Positions 8,830 to 16,437 of a stretch of 41,116 bases of DNA are shown one piece after another. The notes beneath the pieces are model-generated. The model worked only from the letters and a program-made list of their open reading frames with translations. It was not told the DNA's origin and made no database searches. A program made the position numbers and the translations under genes. Positions within the stretch are counted from its first letter, which is position 1, and each line of letters begins with the position of its first letter. Location of the stretch: NCBI GenBank assembly GCA_017623605.1, contig JAGAOR010000018.1:1-41116 (forward strand), written 5' to 3'. The stretch is from Clostridia bacterium (GTDB taxonomy: Bacteria; Bacillota; Clostridia; Christensenellales; Borkfalkiaceae).

Positions 8830-11169
8830 ATGAAAGCAAAAAAGAAACTTTTGGCATTAGCCTTGTCTGCCGTTACGGGCGTATCGGCGTTCGGGTTAGC
8901 CTTACACCTTACGTCGCCGAACACCGTTTCCGCAGCGAGTAGCTACACGGTGACGAACCTCGAAGACTTGGTGGATAGCGGTAAAGACATACGTTGGACG
9001 TATGTGAACAGTAAGTTATCGACTGTTTATCAAGGTACCGTGGCGACTCCTAAAGCGACTGTCAACGGGGGGGTGACAGAACTTGGAGATAGTAAGGAAT
9101 ATCAAGTTGCAATATACGACAGAAAGAGCGCAGTTGGAGACAAGGAAGACGTTACGTATATAAAAGACAGCACAACTCAGGGCCCTACAGAGATGAACGT
9201 CAACGCCAACGACTACGACGGCAACTACAGCTTTTTCGCGAATAGATCGGACGGCGAGTTGCAAGAGGGCGGTGTGCTCTTGCCGAAGGTCAACGATAAA
9301 AACGCGGTAATTAGCTTTAATATGAATTATACCGACCGTAGAGTCGATTTTTATTCGCGTTGGGTAAAAGGCGCTACTAACACCGTTTATGTGAATCCGG
9401 GAAAAACTGCCGAGGGCTCGTATTACGGTGTCACGTTTAACAAAGATGATACCTTTATTGCGTTTAGAAATGCTGTGGGAAATAAGGCAACCGAAGCGCA
9501 GATACAGAGCGCTTCAAAGGAATACTATGTAAAGGACGACGTGTTGGCTGAAGCGAACAGATTGAATGAAAGAAGCAATGATGACGCGGATCCTAATAAT
9601 GACGAATTCACTTTGTTCAACCAAGTGTTGGAAAAGCATGATATTATCAACGTAACCTACGGCACGTACGACGGCGAGAACGGAAATGCTTGGACGTATT
9701 TCTGCTTGTACAACGTTACCAAAGAGTTGTATCTCTTCGATAAAGCGGTGGATTTGGGCGTTAAGGACAATAACGTATACGTAGATGATGAAACTACGAC
9801 AGACGTTAATGAGAAAACGTATGCGAGCGGAACAGACTGTATGATGAAGATTGAGTTCAGTCATAGATCGACTTGGGATAACGCGAATTGGGATCGTACG
9901 CCCGTTACCATTGCCGGTGTAACCGAACCCTTGCTTGCGAATAGCGACTACGATATGACCTTGGACGACACCTACGCGGAGGGAGCCGCGTTGTCTACGG
10001 TTACCTTGCCCACGGGCTACAAATGGGCGAACCCCAATCAGGAATTGGAAGAAGGTACGAAAGCATACGAAGCCATATACAAGTATGATACGATATACGC
10101 TGACACTGACGGTAAATACTATGGTTTGGAGGGAAAAGCTTGTGAAATCACCGTAACGGCGGAAGTGCCCAGCTACACGCTTACGTTGAAAGATATGAAC
10201 GGCGACACGATCGGGACGCGTTCGGTGCGCCACGGCGAAAGCTACACCTTTGAACCTTATGCGGCTGTCGGTGGAACAAAGACGTTCGTTGCGTACAAGG
10301 TAGGAGAATATCTCTATAAAGAGGGCGAAACGGTTACGCCTGTAGAGGACAGCGTAGCAACCCTTTGGGAAGCGGATTTCTCGATCGCAAACGAAGGTTC
10401 CGTGAGACTGATCGACGACGGTACCAACTATGGCGGTATCCGTTGGACGATGAATATCGACGCGACAGATTACGAGATCATCAATGATAAGGTTTCTTCC
10501 GTTTCGACGATGATTATTCCCACCGATTTGATCGAAGGTGATTTGAATTATGATGAAGCGGGTGCGCAAGTAACGGAGCTTGAAGCTGCTGATCTTGCAA
10601 ACGGCACGGTAGACTTCGCGATTACGAACATTCAACATTTCAACTACAACCGTCCTTTCTCGGGCGCGGCGTTTATGAAAGTTGAGTATACGAGCGGCGC
10701 GGACTACGTGTATGCGGAAGCGAAGAGCTTCTCCGTTTACGAGCTCGCTTGCGACGCGTTGGCAGCTCACTATGCTAAGCTTGAAGAAAGCGACGGCGCT
10801 ATGGGCAAATACAGCGCGAATGGCGTGGCAATGCTCGAAAAATATATTGCAGGCGTGATTGATCTGACGGTAACCGACGACGGCGCGAATTTGACGGTAG
10901 CAGGCTCTACGGTTGGCGACGGCGTGTTGCTTGGGGATTTGGGCTACGTGGTAACGAACGCTACGCAAGCAAAAGCAACCGAGGGCAAAACGACCGTGAC
11001 GGTTTCGATCGTGGTAGATGAGGATTCGGCGCTTGCTTCGCTCGTACAAGTAGGCGCGGCTGTGCCCGTCATCGTGAGAAACGCGGGTGCGCTTGAAACC
11101 TACAAGGCTGTGGAAGCAACCGCAACGTCTTATGACGGCACCGCGTTGACGATTTCTGTGAAAATTTAA
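8830..11169 (+). CDS. Secreted multidomain surface protein with InlB-type repeat
   Basis: The 779-residue product has a Sec signal peptide with a likely cleavage after TVSA (Ala35) and no lipobox. Residues ~40-330 form a beta-rich, lectin-like region with phrases such as YYGVTFN and TYFCLYNVTKELYLF. A short Ig-like module with LPTGYKWANP follows (~375-440). An InlB/Listeria-Bacteroides-type repeat lies at ~448-515 (TLTLKDMNGDTIGTRSV...FVAYKVGEYLY). The C-terminal ~260 residues begin with the phrase GGIRWTMNI and are of no family I can name. No sortase signal or transmembrane anchor is visible. The ribosome binding site CAGGAGGA precedes ATG 8830. A 58-bp A-rich gap separates it from the previous gene and no terminator lies between, so it is probably in the same unit. 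A substrate- or host-binding role is inferred only from domain types and context. Confidence 0.8.
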   Translation: MKAKKKLLALALSAVTGVSAFGLALHLTSPNTVSAASSYTVTNLEDLVDSGKDIRWTYVNSKLSTVYQGTVATPKATVNGGVTELGDSKEYQVAIYDRKSAVGDKEDVTYIKDSTTQGPTEMNVNANDYDGNYSFFANRSDGELQEGGVLLPKVNDKNAVISFNMNYTDRRVDFYSRWVKGATNTVYVNPGKTAEGSYYGVTFNKDDTFIAFRNAVGNKATEAQIQSASKEYYVKDDVLAEANRLNERSNDDADPNNDEFTLFNQVLEKHDIINVTYGTYDGENGNAWTYFCLYNVTKELYLFDKAVDLGVKDNNVYVDDETTTDVNEKTYASGTDCMMKIEFSHRSTWDNANWDRTPVTIAGVTEPLLANSDYDMTLDDTYAEGAALSTVTLPTGYKWANPNQELEEGTKAYEAIYKYDTIYADTDGKYYGLEGKACEITVTAEVPSYTLTLKDMNGDTIGTRSVRHGESYTFEPYAAVGGTKTFVAYKVGEYLYKEGETVTPVEDSVATLWEADFSIANEGSVRLIDDGTNYGGIRWTMNIDATDYEIINDKVSSVSTMIIPTDLIEGDLNYDEAGAQVTELEAADLANGTVDFAITNIQHFNYNRPFSGAAFMKVEYTSGADYVYAEAKSFSVYELACDALAAHYAKLEESDGAMGKYSANGVAMLEKYIAGVIDLTVTDDGANLTVAGSTVGDGVLLGDLGYVVTNATQAKATEGKTTVTVSIVVDEDSALASLVQVGAAVPVIVRNAGALETYKAVEATATSYDGTALTISVKI

Positions 11170-11178
11170 GGAGGTGTT

Positions 11179-11322
11179 ATGATGAAAGCATATCAAAAGT
11201 TAGTTTTCGAAATGATAGATTTCTCCGCAAACGACGTCGTTAGAACGTCTACGTTCGCCGAACAAGCGGAAGCGACCGTCCTTATTGCAGACGGTTGGGA
11301 CGCAAGAACGAATTTTGATTAA
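11179..11322 (+). CDS. Unrecognised 47-residue protein at the end of the surface operon
   Basis: An AAGGAGGTG ribosome binding site at 11168-11176 stands at ideal distance before a double ATG (11179 and 11182), only nine bases after the stop of the secreted-protein gene. The product begins MMKAYQKLVFEMIDFSAND and ends GWDARTNFD. It has no signal peptide, membrane segment or Cys, and carries many acidic residues. The quality of the ribosome binding site, the coupling to the upstream gene and a strong hairpin just downstream make a real gene likely. It resembles short peptides of the form 'MKxYxKPxxE...F...DVV' that I associate with clostridial surface loci, but I can cite no named family. Possible roles are a precursor peptide, a small regulator or a protein-binding partner; none is shown by the sequence. 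Confidence 0.7.
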   Translation: MMKAYQKLVFEMIDFSANDVVRTSTFAEQAEATVLIADGWDARTNFD

Positions 11323-11336
11323 GCGTTTGTTTGACG

Positions 11337-11362
11337 CGCGGCGGGGCGTTTGCCTCGCCGCG
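11337..11362 (+). terminator. GC-rich hairpin ending the surface operon
   Basis: CGCGGCGGGGC (11337-11347) pairs with GCCTCGCCGCG (11352-11362), 11 bp with one G-U pair, around a GTTT loop. It starts 15 bases after the stop of the 47-residue gene. No T-run follows, so termination may need Rho or be partial. It could also protect the 3' end of the upstream message. Confidence 0.5.
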
Positions 11363-11411
11363 TAGAAAACGATTTACTTTGAAAGTGATTTTATAAAATA
11401 GCTCTGCCGTT

Positions 11412-11456
11412 CGTCGTTGCGTAGCCTACCGATAGGAAAACGCAACGGCGGCGACG
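11412..11456 (+). other. Structured leader upstream of the InlB-repeat lipoprotein
   Basis: CGTTGCGT (11415-11422) is exactly complementary to ACGCAACG (11440-11447). An inner CCTA/TAGG pair (11425-11428 and 11433-11436) and an outer CGT/ACG pair (11412-11414 and 11454-11456) extend the fold. It lies within 20 bases of the next start codon. I recognise no riboswitch family in it. Confidence 0.4.
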
Positions 11457-11474
11457 TAGCAAAGGTAAATAAAA

Positions 11475-11996
11475 ATGAAAAAAATAGTATTATCCATTTT
11501 GGCGGCGGTATTTTCGCTGACCTTACTTTCCGCTTGCAACGGTGCAGGCAATTCGAACACGACCTACACGGTTACGTTTGTGCAAGACGGGCAAACGAAT
11601 ATCGTAAAGCAAGTAAAAAGCGGCGAAGCGTTGAGGGATATTCCTCTGCCACAGGAAGTGGCGGGTTACGACGTAACTTGGGACAAAACTTCGTTTGCTT
11701 CCGTTTCTTCTAACCTTACCGTTACGGCTGTCTTAACCCCGAAAACCTACGTGATCGAATACACGGTTCATCCGTATTTTGAAAACAACGGCTATGAAGT
11801 GGTGTTGGAAAAGCAATCGCAAGAGGTGCGTTATAACGCCACGTTCGAGCTTGCTTCCGCTTCCTGCGAGGGGCTCGTGTTCCTCGGCTGGTGGAACGAG
11901 GACGAGGGGGATTTCATTCATTCGGGAACATATACGTGGACGGACGGGCTTACGCTCGTTGCGCGTTTTGAGCCTGAAGATCAGGAATGGTCTTAA
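11475..11996 (+). CDS. Small lipoprotein with InlB B-type repeat
   Basis: The 173-residue product carries a lipoprotein signal with lipobox LSAC (Cys21). Residues ~31-75 match the Listeria-Bacteroides/InlB B-repeat style, with YTVTFVQDGQTN and a later 'W' strand, and residues ~85-165 form a second beta domain with FLGWWNEDEGDFI and TLVARFEP. These modules are about 70 residues each and are found in extracellular binding proteins. The start codon has a modest AAAGG site nine bases upstream. A structured leader precedes the gene, and hairpin sequences follow it. It may be expressed separately from the operon upstream, since a strong hairpin lies between them. No enzymatic motif is seen. Confidence 0.8.
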   Translation: MKKIVLSILAAVFSLTLLSACNGAGNSNTTYTVTFVQDGQTNIVKQVKSGEALRDIPLPQEVAGYDVTWDKTSFASVSSNLTVTAVLTPKTYVIEYTVHPYFENNGYEVVLEKQSQEVRYNATFELASASCEGLVFLGWWNEDEGDFIHSGTYTWTDGLTLVARFEPEDQEWS

Positions 11997-12001
11997 AATT
12001 C

Positions 12002-12062
12002 CCTTGCAATCACTTTGCAAGGACGTTTCAGCCTGTTGGTGAGGCGGTTTAACCGAACCAAC
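12002..12062 (+). other. Two adjacent hairpins between the lipoprotein and hydrolase genes
   Basis: CCTTGCAA (12002-12009) pairs with TTGCAAGG (12015-12022), starting five bases after the lipoprotein stop. GTTGGT (12035-12040) pairs with ACCAAC (12057-12062), with CGG/CCG inside. Neither is followed by a T-run. The first probably marks the 3' end of the lipoprotein message, and the second lies in the leader of the hydrolase gene. Confidence 0.4.
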
Positions 12063-12085
12063 GAGAAAAATGGAGATAAGAAAAT

Positions 12086-13129
12086 ATGGATATTAACGGA
12101 TTTTGTCACGACGGCGTAACGCAAAGGACGAAACCCAAGCTTTCCTACGACGAAACGAGGGATTTTTCCGCTTGGAAAGGGGAAGTAAAAGAAAAGCTTG
12201 TCGAGCTTTTGGGTTTGGACGTGATTGCGGAAAACGCTTGCCCTTTACAAATGGAAATTGTAGAAGAAGAACAACAAGACGGATACAAACAAATCCGTTT
12301 TGAGTTTGAAAGCGAAAAAGGTGCGGTAGTGCCTTGCTATTTGCTCATTCCCGATACAGGGAAAGAAAAATACCCCGTAGCCATTACGTTGCAGGGGCAT
12401 AATCAACAAGGCTTTTACAGTTCGATCGGAAAGGCGCTTTGTCACGAAACGCTCGATTACGACACGGGCAGAGGTACGTTCGCCGTACAAGCTGTAAAAA
12501 ACGGATATATCGCTTTGGCAATCGACCAACGCGGTATGGGTAGCCGTTCGGCGTTGAACACGATAGAACGGCGCGTAAGCTTAAATCCGCGCGGCGATTG
12601 CTATTATGAAGCAACGACGGCGTTAATGCTTGGCAGAACGCTCATTGGCGAGCGGTGTTGGGATATTTCGCGCGCAATCGATTTGCTTGGTAATTTCAAA
12701 GAATGTGATTTGGACAATATCGTTATCACGGGCAATTCGGGTGGCGGCACGGCGAGCTTTTACGCGGCTTGCGTAGACGAGCGTATCAGCGTATGCGCGC
12801 CAAGCTGTTCGTTCTGTCCTTATCCCGAATCGGTTTTACGCTTTTATCATTGCTCTTGCAATTATATTCCGCAAGCTTTCCGCTATTTTGATATGCAGGA
12901 TTTATCGTGTTTGATTGCACCGAGAAAGCTTGCGATTATCGCAGGGAAGTATGATACGGCGTTTTTGGTAGACGGCGTTAAGCGCGGCTATAAAACAGTA
13001 GAAAAGATATACGAAAAAGCAGGCGCGAAAGAAAATTGTAGTTTGACGGTAACGGACAAAGGGCATTGGTGGTGCGAAGACGTCGTTTGGGACGTAATCA
13101 ACAAGCAAATGGCAAAATTCGGTTGGTAA
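12086..13129 (+). CDS. Alpha/beta hydrolase, acetylxylan-esterase-like
   Basis: The 347-residue protein has no signal peptide and a complete alpha/beta-hydrolase triad. The nucleophile elbow GNSGGG places Ser218, followed by Asp290 in AGKYDTAF and His327 in DKGHWW. Before the elbow come an oxyanion-side motif in TLQGHNQQG, the phrase AIDQRGMGSRS and a helix GRTLIGERCWDISRAIDLL, which is typical of the acetylxylan-esterase-like group (Abhydrolase_7/AXE1 relatives). A cytoplasmic esterase removing acetyl or other acyl groups from imported sugars or oligosaccharides fits the neighbouring surface genes. The natural substrate is unknown, and a general carboxylesterase is the main alternative. TGGAGAT lies about eight bases before ATG 12086, and hairpins precede it. 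Confidence 0.85.
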   Translation: MDINGFCHDGVTQRTKPKLSYDETRDFSAWKGEVKEKLVELLGLDVIAENACPLQMEIVEEEQQDGYKQIRFEFESEKGAVVPCYLLIPDTGKEKYPVAITLQGHNQQGFYSSIGKALCHETLDYDTGRGTFAVQAVKNGYIALAIDQRGMGSRSALNTIERRVSLNPRGDCYYEATTALMLGRTLIGERCWDISRAIDLLGNFKECDLDNIVITGNSGGGTASFYAACVDERISVCAPSCSFCPYPESVLRFYHCSCNYIPQAFRYFDMQDLSCLIAPRKLAIIAGKYDTAFLVDGVKRGYKTVEKIYEKAGAKENCSLTVTDKGHWWCEDVVWDVINKQMAKFGW

Positions 13130-13189
13130 CGTAGGATTGATGATTCGTCAAGCGGAAAAAGTGAAGCGAAAATCAATGTTGATACATTC

Positions 13190-13274
13190 TATAATATAAT
13201 AGGAAGAACTCCAAGTTCGGCAAAATAGCCGTCAGTAGCAAAAAAGACGAGATTTGTTCGATCTCGTCTTTTTT
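13190..13274 (+). ncRNA. Candidate small RNA ending in an intrinsic terminator
   Basis: The interval 13130-13438 holds no gene. Within it, TATAAT-like boxes at 13190-13195 and 13195-13200 precede a stretch that can fold into GAACT/AGTTC (13206-13218), CGGC/GCCG (13218-13231) and a terminator hairpin. No good -35 box accompanies the -10, so the promoter is uncertain. The segment might instead be just the 3' end of the hydrolase transcript. Confidence 0.25.
13241..13274 (+). terminator. Rho-independent terminator after the hydrolase gene
   Basis: GACGAGAT (13246-13253) pairs with ATCTCGTC (13261-13268) around a seven-base loop. The hairpin is preceded by an A-run and followed by six T. It closes the transcript of the hydrolase gene or of a small RNA just upstream. 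Confidence 0.85.
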
Positions 13275-13349
13275 ATTCGCTAAAACTCATAAAATTGTCG
13301 TATATATCAAGAATTTATGCGAAAAAGTGCAAATATCTTTTCATTCGTG

Positions 13350-13379
13350 TTGACAAACATAAAAAAAATGTATTATAAT
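13350..13379 (+). promoter_or_regulatory. Sigma-A promoter for the CNNM/CorC-type gene
   Basis: A perfect TTGACA at 13350-13355 and a perfect TATAAT at 13374-13379 are separated by 18 bases. The start of transcription would fall near 13386, leaving a leader of about 50 bases before ATG 13439. Confidence 0.85.
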
Positions 13380-13415
13380 AGTGTATACGAGGGATAATCT
13401 CGAATTTATTTTATC

Positions 13416-13441
13416 AGGAGGATATTCAAAAATATCTTATG
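13416..13441 (+). promoter_or_regulatory. Unusually distant ribosome binding site with intervening hairpin
   Basis: AGGAGG at 13416-13421 lies 17 bases before ATG 13439, too far for normal use. GATATT (13421-13426) and AATATC (13431-13436) between them are complementary with a four-base loop. Folding this hairpin would bring the two signals close together. No alternative in-frame ATG, GTG or TTG lies nearer. Confidence 0.45.
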
Positions 13442-14713
13442 GAACTACCCCTATCTATCGTAATTGCGATACTCATTCTCTTATCCGGATTCTTTTCGGG
13501 AACGGAAACGGCGTTTTCGTGCGCGAATAAGATCAAGCTCAAAAGTATGGCGGCGCTCGGCAAGAAGAACGCGAACGCGGTGGCTTCGTTTGCCGACGAA
13601 AAATACGATAAGCTCGTTACGGCGATCCTCGTCGGAAACAATATCGTAAACCTTACCGCTTCCGCACTCGGCACGATTTTATTCGGTATACTAATTGCCG
13701 ACGCAAATATCGCAACGACGGTATCGACTGCGGTTCTTACAGTAGTCGTACTTTTATTCGGTGAAATCACGCCCAAATATTTAGCGAGCGTGTATCCCGA
13801 AAAATTCTGTTTCTTCTTTTACCCCTTAATGCAACTTTTTTATTGGATACTTATGCCCGTTTGTAAGGTATTCGACGGATATAAGGCGCTCCTTAAAAAG
13901 ATTTTCAAGCTGGAAAAGGACGCGACGGTAACCGACGAGGAGCTGTTATCGCTCGTGGACGAGGCGGAAGAGGACGGAACGCTCAAAGAAGACGAATCGG
14001 AGCTCGTGCGTTCTGCGCTCGAATTCGACGATTTAAAAGTGGAGGACATTTTAGTTCCTCGTGTGGACGTAGCTGCGGTGAACGTAGCGTTCACGATGGA
14101 CGAGATTCGCGAGGTTTTCCACAAAACGGGCTATTCAAGGTTGCCCGTGTATAGAGAAACGATCGATAACGTGATCGGACTTATTCACCAGCGCGAATTT
14201 TTCGAAGGCTACTTAAAAGGCGAGAAAAATATCGAAAATTTGTTGCAGGAGATCGTGTTTACAACGGAATATACCCGTATTTCCGCGCTATTGAAGCAGC
14301 TCCAAAAAAGTAAAATTCATATGGCGGCGGTGTCCGACGAATACGGCGGACTCGTAGGAATCGTAACGCTTGAAGATATTTTGGAAGAGCTCGTAGGCGA
14401 AATTTGGGATGAGCACGACGAAGAGGAAGTGCTCTTTGGAAAAATCGACGAGAACGAATATTGGGTAGACGGCAAATGCACCCTTTCCGATTTTTTCACG
14501 CTCTACGAAATGGAGGGCGCGGAGGAAAACTTCGAATCGAATACCGTTGGCGGTTGGGCGACGGAAAAATACGGCGGGATTCCTCCGATCGGCGAGACGC
14601 TCCGCTATCAATACCTTGAAATTAAGATTGTGAAAGCAACCAAGCAAAAGGTGCTTAAAGTCCGTTCGAAGAAGACGGAGGAATATTTCGAGGAAGAAAA
14701 CGAAAACGACTAA
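13439..14713 (+). CDS. CNNM/CorC-type membrane protein (hemolysin-family, DUF21-CBS-CorC_HlyC)
   Basis: The 424-residue protein has the standard order of the family. A DUF21/CNNM membrane domain (about 1-185, helices near 5-24, 58-82, 90-112 and 123-145) contains the conserved FSGTETAFSCAN and GEITPKYLAS. A pair of CBS domains (~200-325) includes VEDILVPRVD and GIVTLEDILEELVGEI. A CorC_HlyC transporter-associated domain lies at ~340-412. Members are linked to Mg2+ (or Co2+) transport and homeostasis; the older hemolysin name is misleading. It has its own strong promoter. galE follows after 30 bases without a terminator, so it may head a transcript reaching the transglutaminase-like gene. Confidence 0.9.
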   Translation: MELPLSIVIAILILLSGFFSGTETAFSCANKIKLKSMAALGKKNANAVASFADEKYDKLVTAILVGNNIVNLTASALGTILFGILIADANIATTVSTAVLTVVVLLFGEITPKYLASVYPEKFCFFFYPLMQLFYWILMPVCKVFDGYKALLKKIFKLEKDATVTDEELLSLVDEAEEDGTLKEDESELVRSALEFDDLKVEDILVPRVDVAAVNVAFTMDEIREVFHKTGYSRLPVYRETIDNVIGLIHQREFFEGYLKGEKNIENLLQEIVFTTEYTRISALLKQLQKSKIHMAAVSDEYGGLVGIVTLEDILEELVGEIWDEHDEEEVLFGKIDENEYWVDGKCTLSDFFTLYEMEGAEENFESNTVGGWATEKYGGIPPIGETLRYQYLEIKIVKATKQKVLKVRSKKTEEYFEEENEND

Positions 14714-14743
14714 AAAACAAAAAAGCGAAGAGAGGTGCTTACT

Positions 14744-15757
14744 ATGGCAACGATTTTAGTAACGGGTGGTTGCGGCTATATCGGCTCGCATACCGTGCTC
14801 GAACTGTTAAATAAGGGTTATCAGGTAGTCGTAGTAGATAATTTTAGTAATTCAAACCCTGAAAGCTTGCGCCGCGTGCAAAAAATCACGGGCAAGGAAG
14901 CGGTTTTTTACGAGGCGGACATTCGCGATCGCGCCGCTTTGGAAAAGATTTTTTCCGCGCATAAATTCGACGCGGTGATTCATTTCGCGGCGTTTAAGGC
15001 GGTGGGCGAAAGCTGCAAATTACCGCTCAAATATTACGAGAATAATATTAGCGGAACAGTAACGCTTTTGCAGGTTATGGAAAAATATAACGTAAAAAAG
15101 ATTATTTTCTCCTCATCTGCGACCGTTTACGGCGATCCCGAACGCTTACCCTTGGATGAAAATTGTCGCCTTTCCACTACGAATCCTTACGGTAGCACCA
15201 AGCTTATGATGGAAAATATTATGCAGGACGTGCAGAAAGCCGATCCCGCGTGGAACATCATTTTACTTCGTTATTTCAACCCCGTCGGTGCGCACGAAAG
15301 CGGACTTATCGGTGAAGATCCGAAAGGGATACCCAACAATTTAATGCCCTACGTGGCGCAGGTGGCAAGCGGGAAATTGGAGCGTATCAACGTGTTCGGT
15401 AACGATTACGACACCCCCGACGGAACGGGTGTGCGCGATTATATACACGTGGTGGATCTCGCGCTTGGGCATATCGCGGCGATTGAAAATTGCAACGAAT
15501 CGGGCGTGCATATCTACAACCTCGGCACGGGGCACGGATATAGCGTACTGGATATGATCCACGCGTTTGAAAAGGCGTGCGGAAAAAGGCTTCCTTATCA
15601 AATTTGCGCCCGTCGCGACGGGGATATTGCGGCTTGCTACGCGTGCCCTGATAAAGCGAAAAGGGATTTGAAATGGGAAGCGAAATTCGGCATTGAGGAA
15701 ATGTGCGCTTCGCAATGGAAATGGCAGAGCGGCAATCCAAGAGGCTACGAGGCGTAA
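14744..15757 (+). CDS. galE: UDP-glucose 4-epimerase
   Basis: This is a 337-residue extended short-chain dehydrogenase/reductase. The NAD-binding motif GGCGYIGSH lies at residues 8-16, a Ser triplet with ATVYGD at about 123-130 and the catalytic YGSTK at 149-153. [16 protein letters not shown] and [14 protein letters not shown] are diagnostic of GalE. It interconverts UDP-glucose and UDP-galactose in the cytoplasm for the Leloir pathway and cell-surface polysaccharide synthesis. I prefer ATG 14744 over an in-frame GTG at 14735 because AGAGAGG lies nine bases before it and the family starts directly with the first beta strand. The length is normal. Only six bases separate it from the next gene. 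Confidence 0.95.
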   Translation: MATILVTGGCGYIGSHTVLELLNKGYQVVVVDNFSNSNPESLRRVQKITGKEAVFYEADIRDRAALEKIFSAHKFDAVIHFAAFKAVGESCKLPLKYYENNISGTVTLLQVMEKYNVKKIIFSSSATVYGDPERLPLDENCRLSTTNPYGSTKLMMENIMQDVQKADPAWNIILLRYFNPVGAHESGLIGEDPKGIPNNLMPYVAQVASGKLERINVFGNDYDTPDGTGVRDYIHVVDLALGHIAAIENCNESGVHIYNLGTGHGYSVLDMIHAFEKACGKRLPYQICARRDGDIAACYACPDKAKRDLKWEAKFGIEEMCASQWKWQSGNPRGYEA

Positions 15758-15763
15758 ATTCAG

Positions 15764-16426
15764 ATGCTTCAACCCGACGAAATTATTCGTTCTAACCGCA
15801 AAACGCTGTCCGTTTGCATTGATTGCTTCGGAAAACTGACGGTGCGTGCGCCGAGGCGTTGCGACGACGAGCGGATTTTTGCGTTTTTGCGGGAAAAGGA
15901 AGCTTGGATCTTGCGCCAAAAAGCGAAAACGGCGGGGGCAGGTATTGATCTACCGCCTGAAAATTTGAACGGTTATTCTCTTTCGCTGCTTGGTGAGAAG
16001 CACCGAGTGCTCTTGATAGGCGGTGATTATATCCGTTTCGATCCCGAAACGAAACAGATCTTTTTGCCTGAGAAAAACGCGAGGCAGCGGCTTGTGAAAT
16101 GGCTCAAAGAAAACGCCAAGCGTATTTTTTTGGAACAAACCTGTCGCCGTGCGAAAGAAATGCAAACGTCGTTTCAATCGGTGTCGGTATCCTCCGCAAG
16201 GAGCAAATGGGGGTGCTGCACGTTTGATAACAGGATTCGATATTCCTTTCGGCTGTTATACGCGCCCAAAGAGGTAATTGATTACGTGATCGTGCACGAG
16301 TTAGCGCATACGAAACAGAAAAACCACTCTCCCGCATTTTGGCGAGAGGTGGAAAAATTCGTACCCGATTATAAACGCAAGCGCAAGTGGCTCAAAGATC
16401 ACGCAATCTTAATGCATATTTTTTAA
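15764..16426 (+). CDS. YgjP-type zinc metallopeptidase domain protein
   Basis: The 220-residue protein belongs to the YgjP/SprT-related family (DUF45, M48-like). The zinc site HELAH lies at 178-182 with a third ligand His188 in KQKNHSPAFW. The segment SARSKWGCCTFDNRIRYS just before it is typical of the family. Its N-terminus is a small beta domain. Family members are small cytoplasmic metalloproteases whose substrates are mostly unknown. ATG 15764 has only a weak ribosome binding site and follows the galE stop by six bases, so translation is probably coupled. The next gene's binding site overlaps its stop. Confidence 0.88.
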   Translation: MLQPDEIIRSNRKTLSVCIDCFGKLTVRAPRRCDDERIFAFLREKEAWILRQKAKTAGAGIDLPPENLNGYSLSLLGEKHRVLLIGGDYIRFDPETKQIFLPEKNARQRLVKWLKENAKRIFLEQTCRRAKEMQTSFQSVSVSSARSKWGCCTFDNRIRYSFRLLYAPKEVIDYVIVHELAHTKQKNHSPAFWREVEKFVPDYKRKRKWLKDHAILMHIF

Positions 16427-16437
16427 GGAGAAGAGGT

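Noticed and set aside
9514..11196. 560-codon minus-strand frame opposite the secreted protein gene
   Set aside because: The composition is that of an antisense shadow, there is no start signal, and it crosses the well-supported small gene and its ribosome binding site.
11379..11397. A promoter TTGAAA...TATAAA before the InlB-repeat lipoprotein
   Set aside because: The spacing is only seven bases, and no other -35 box sits at 16-18 bases.
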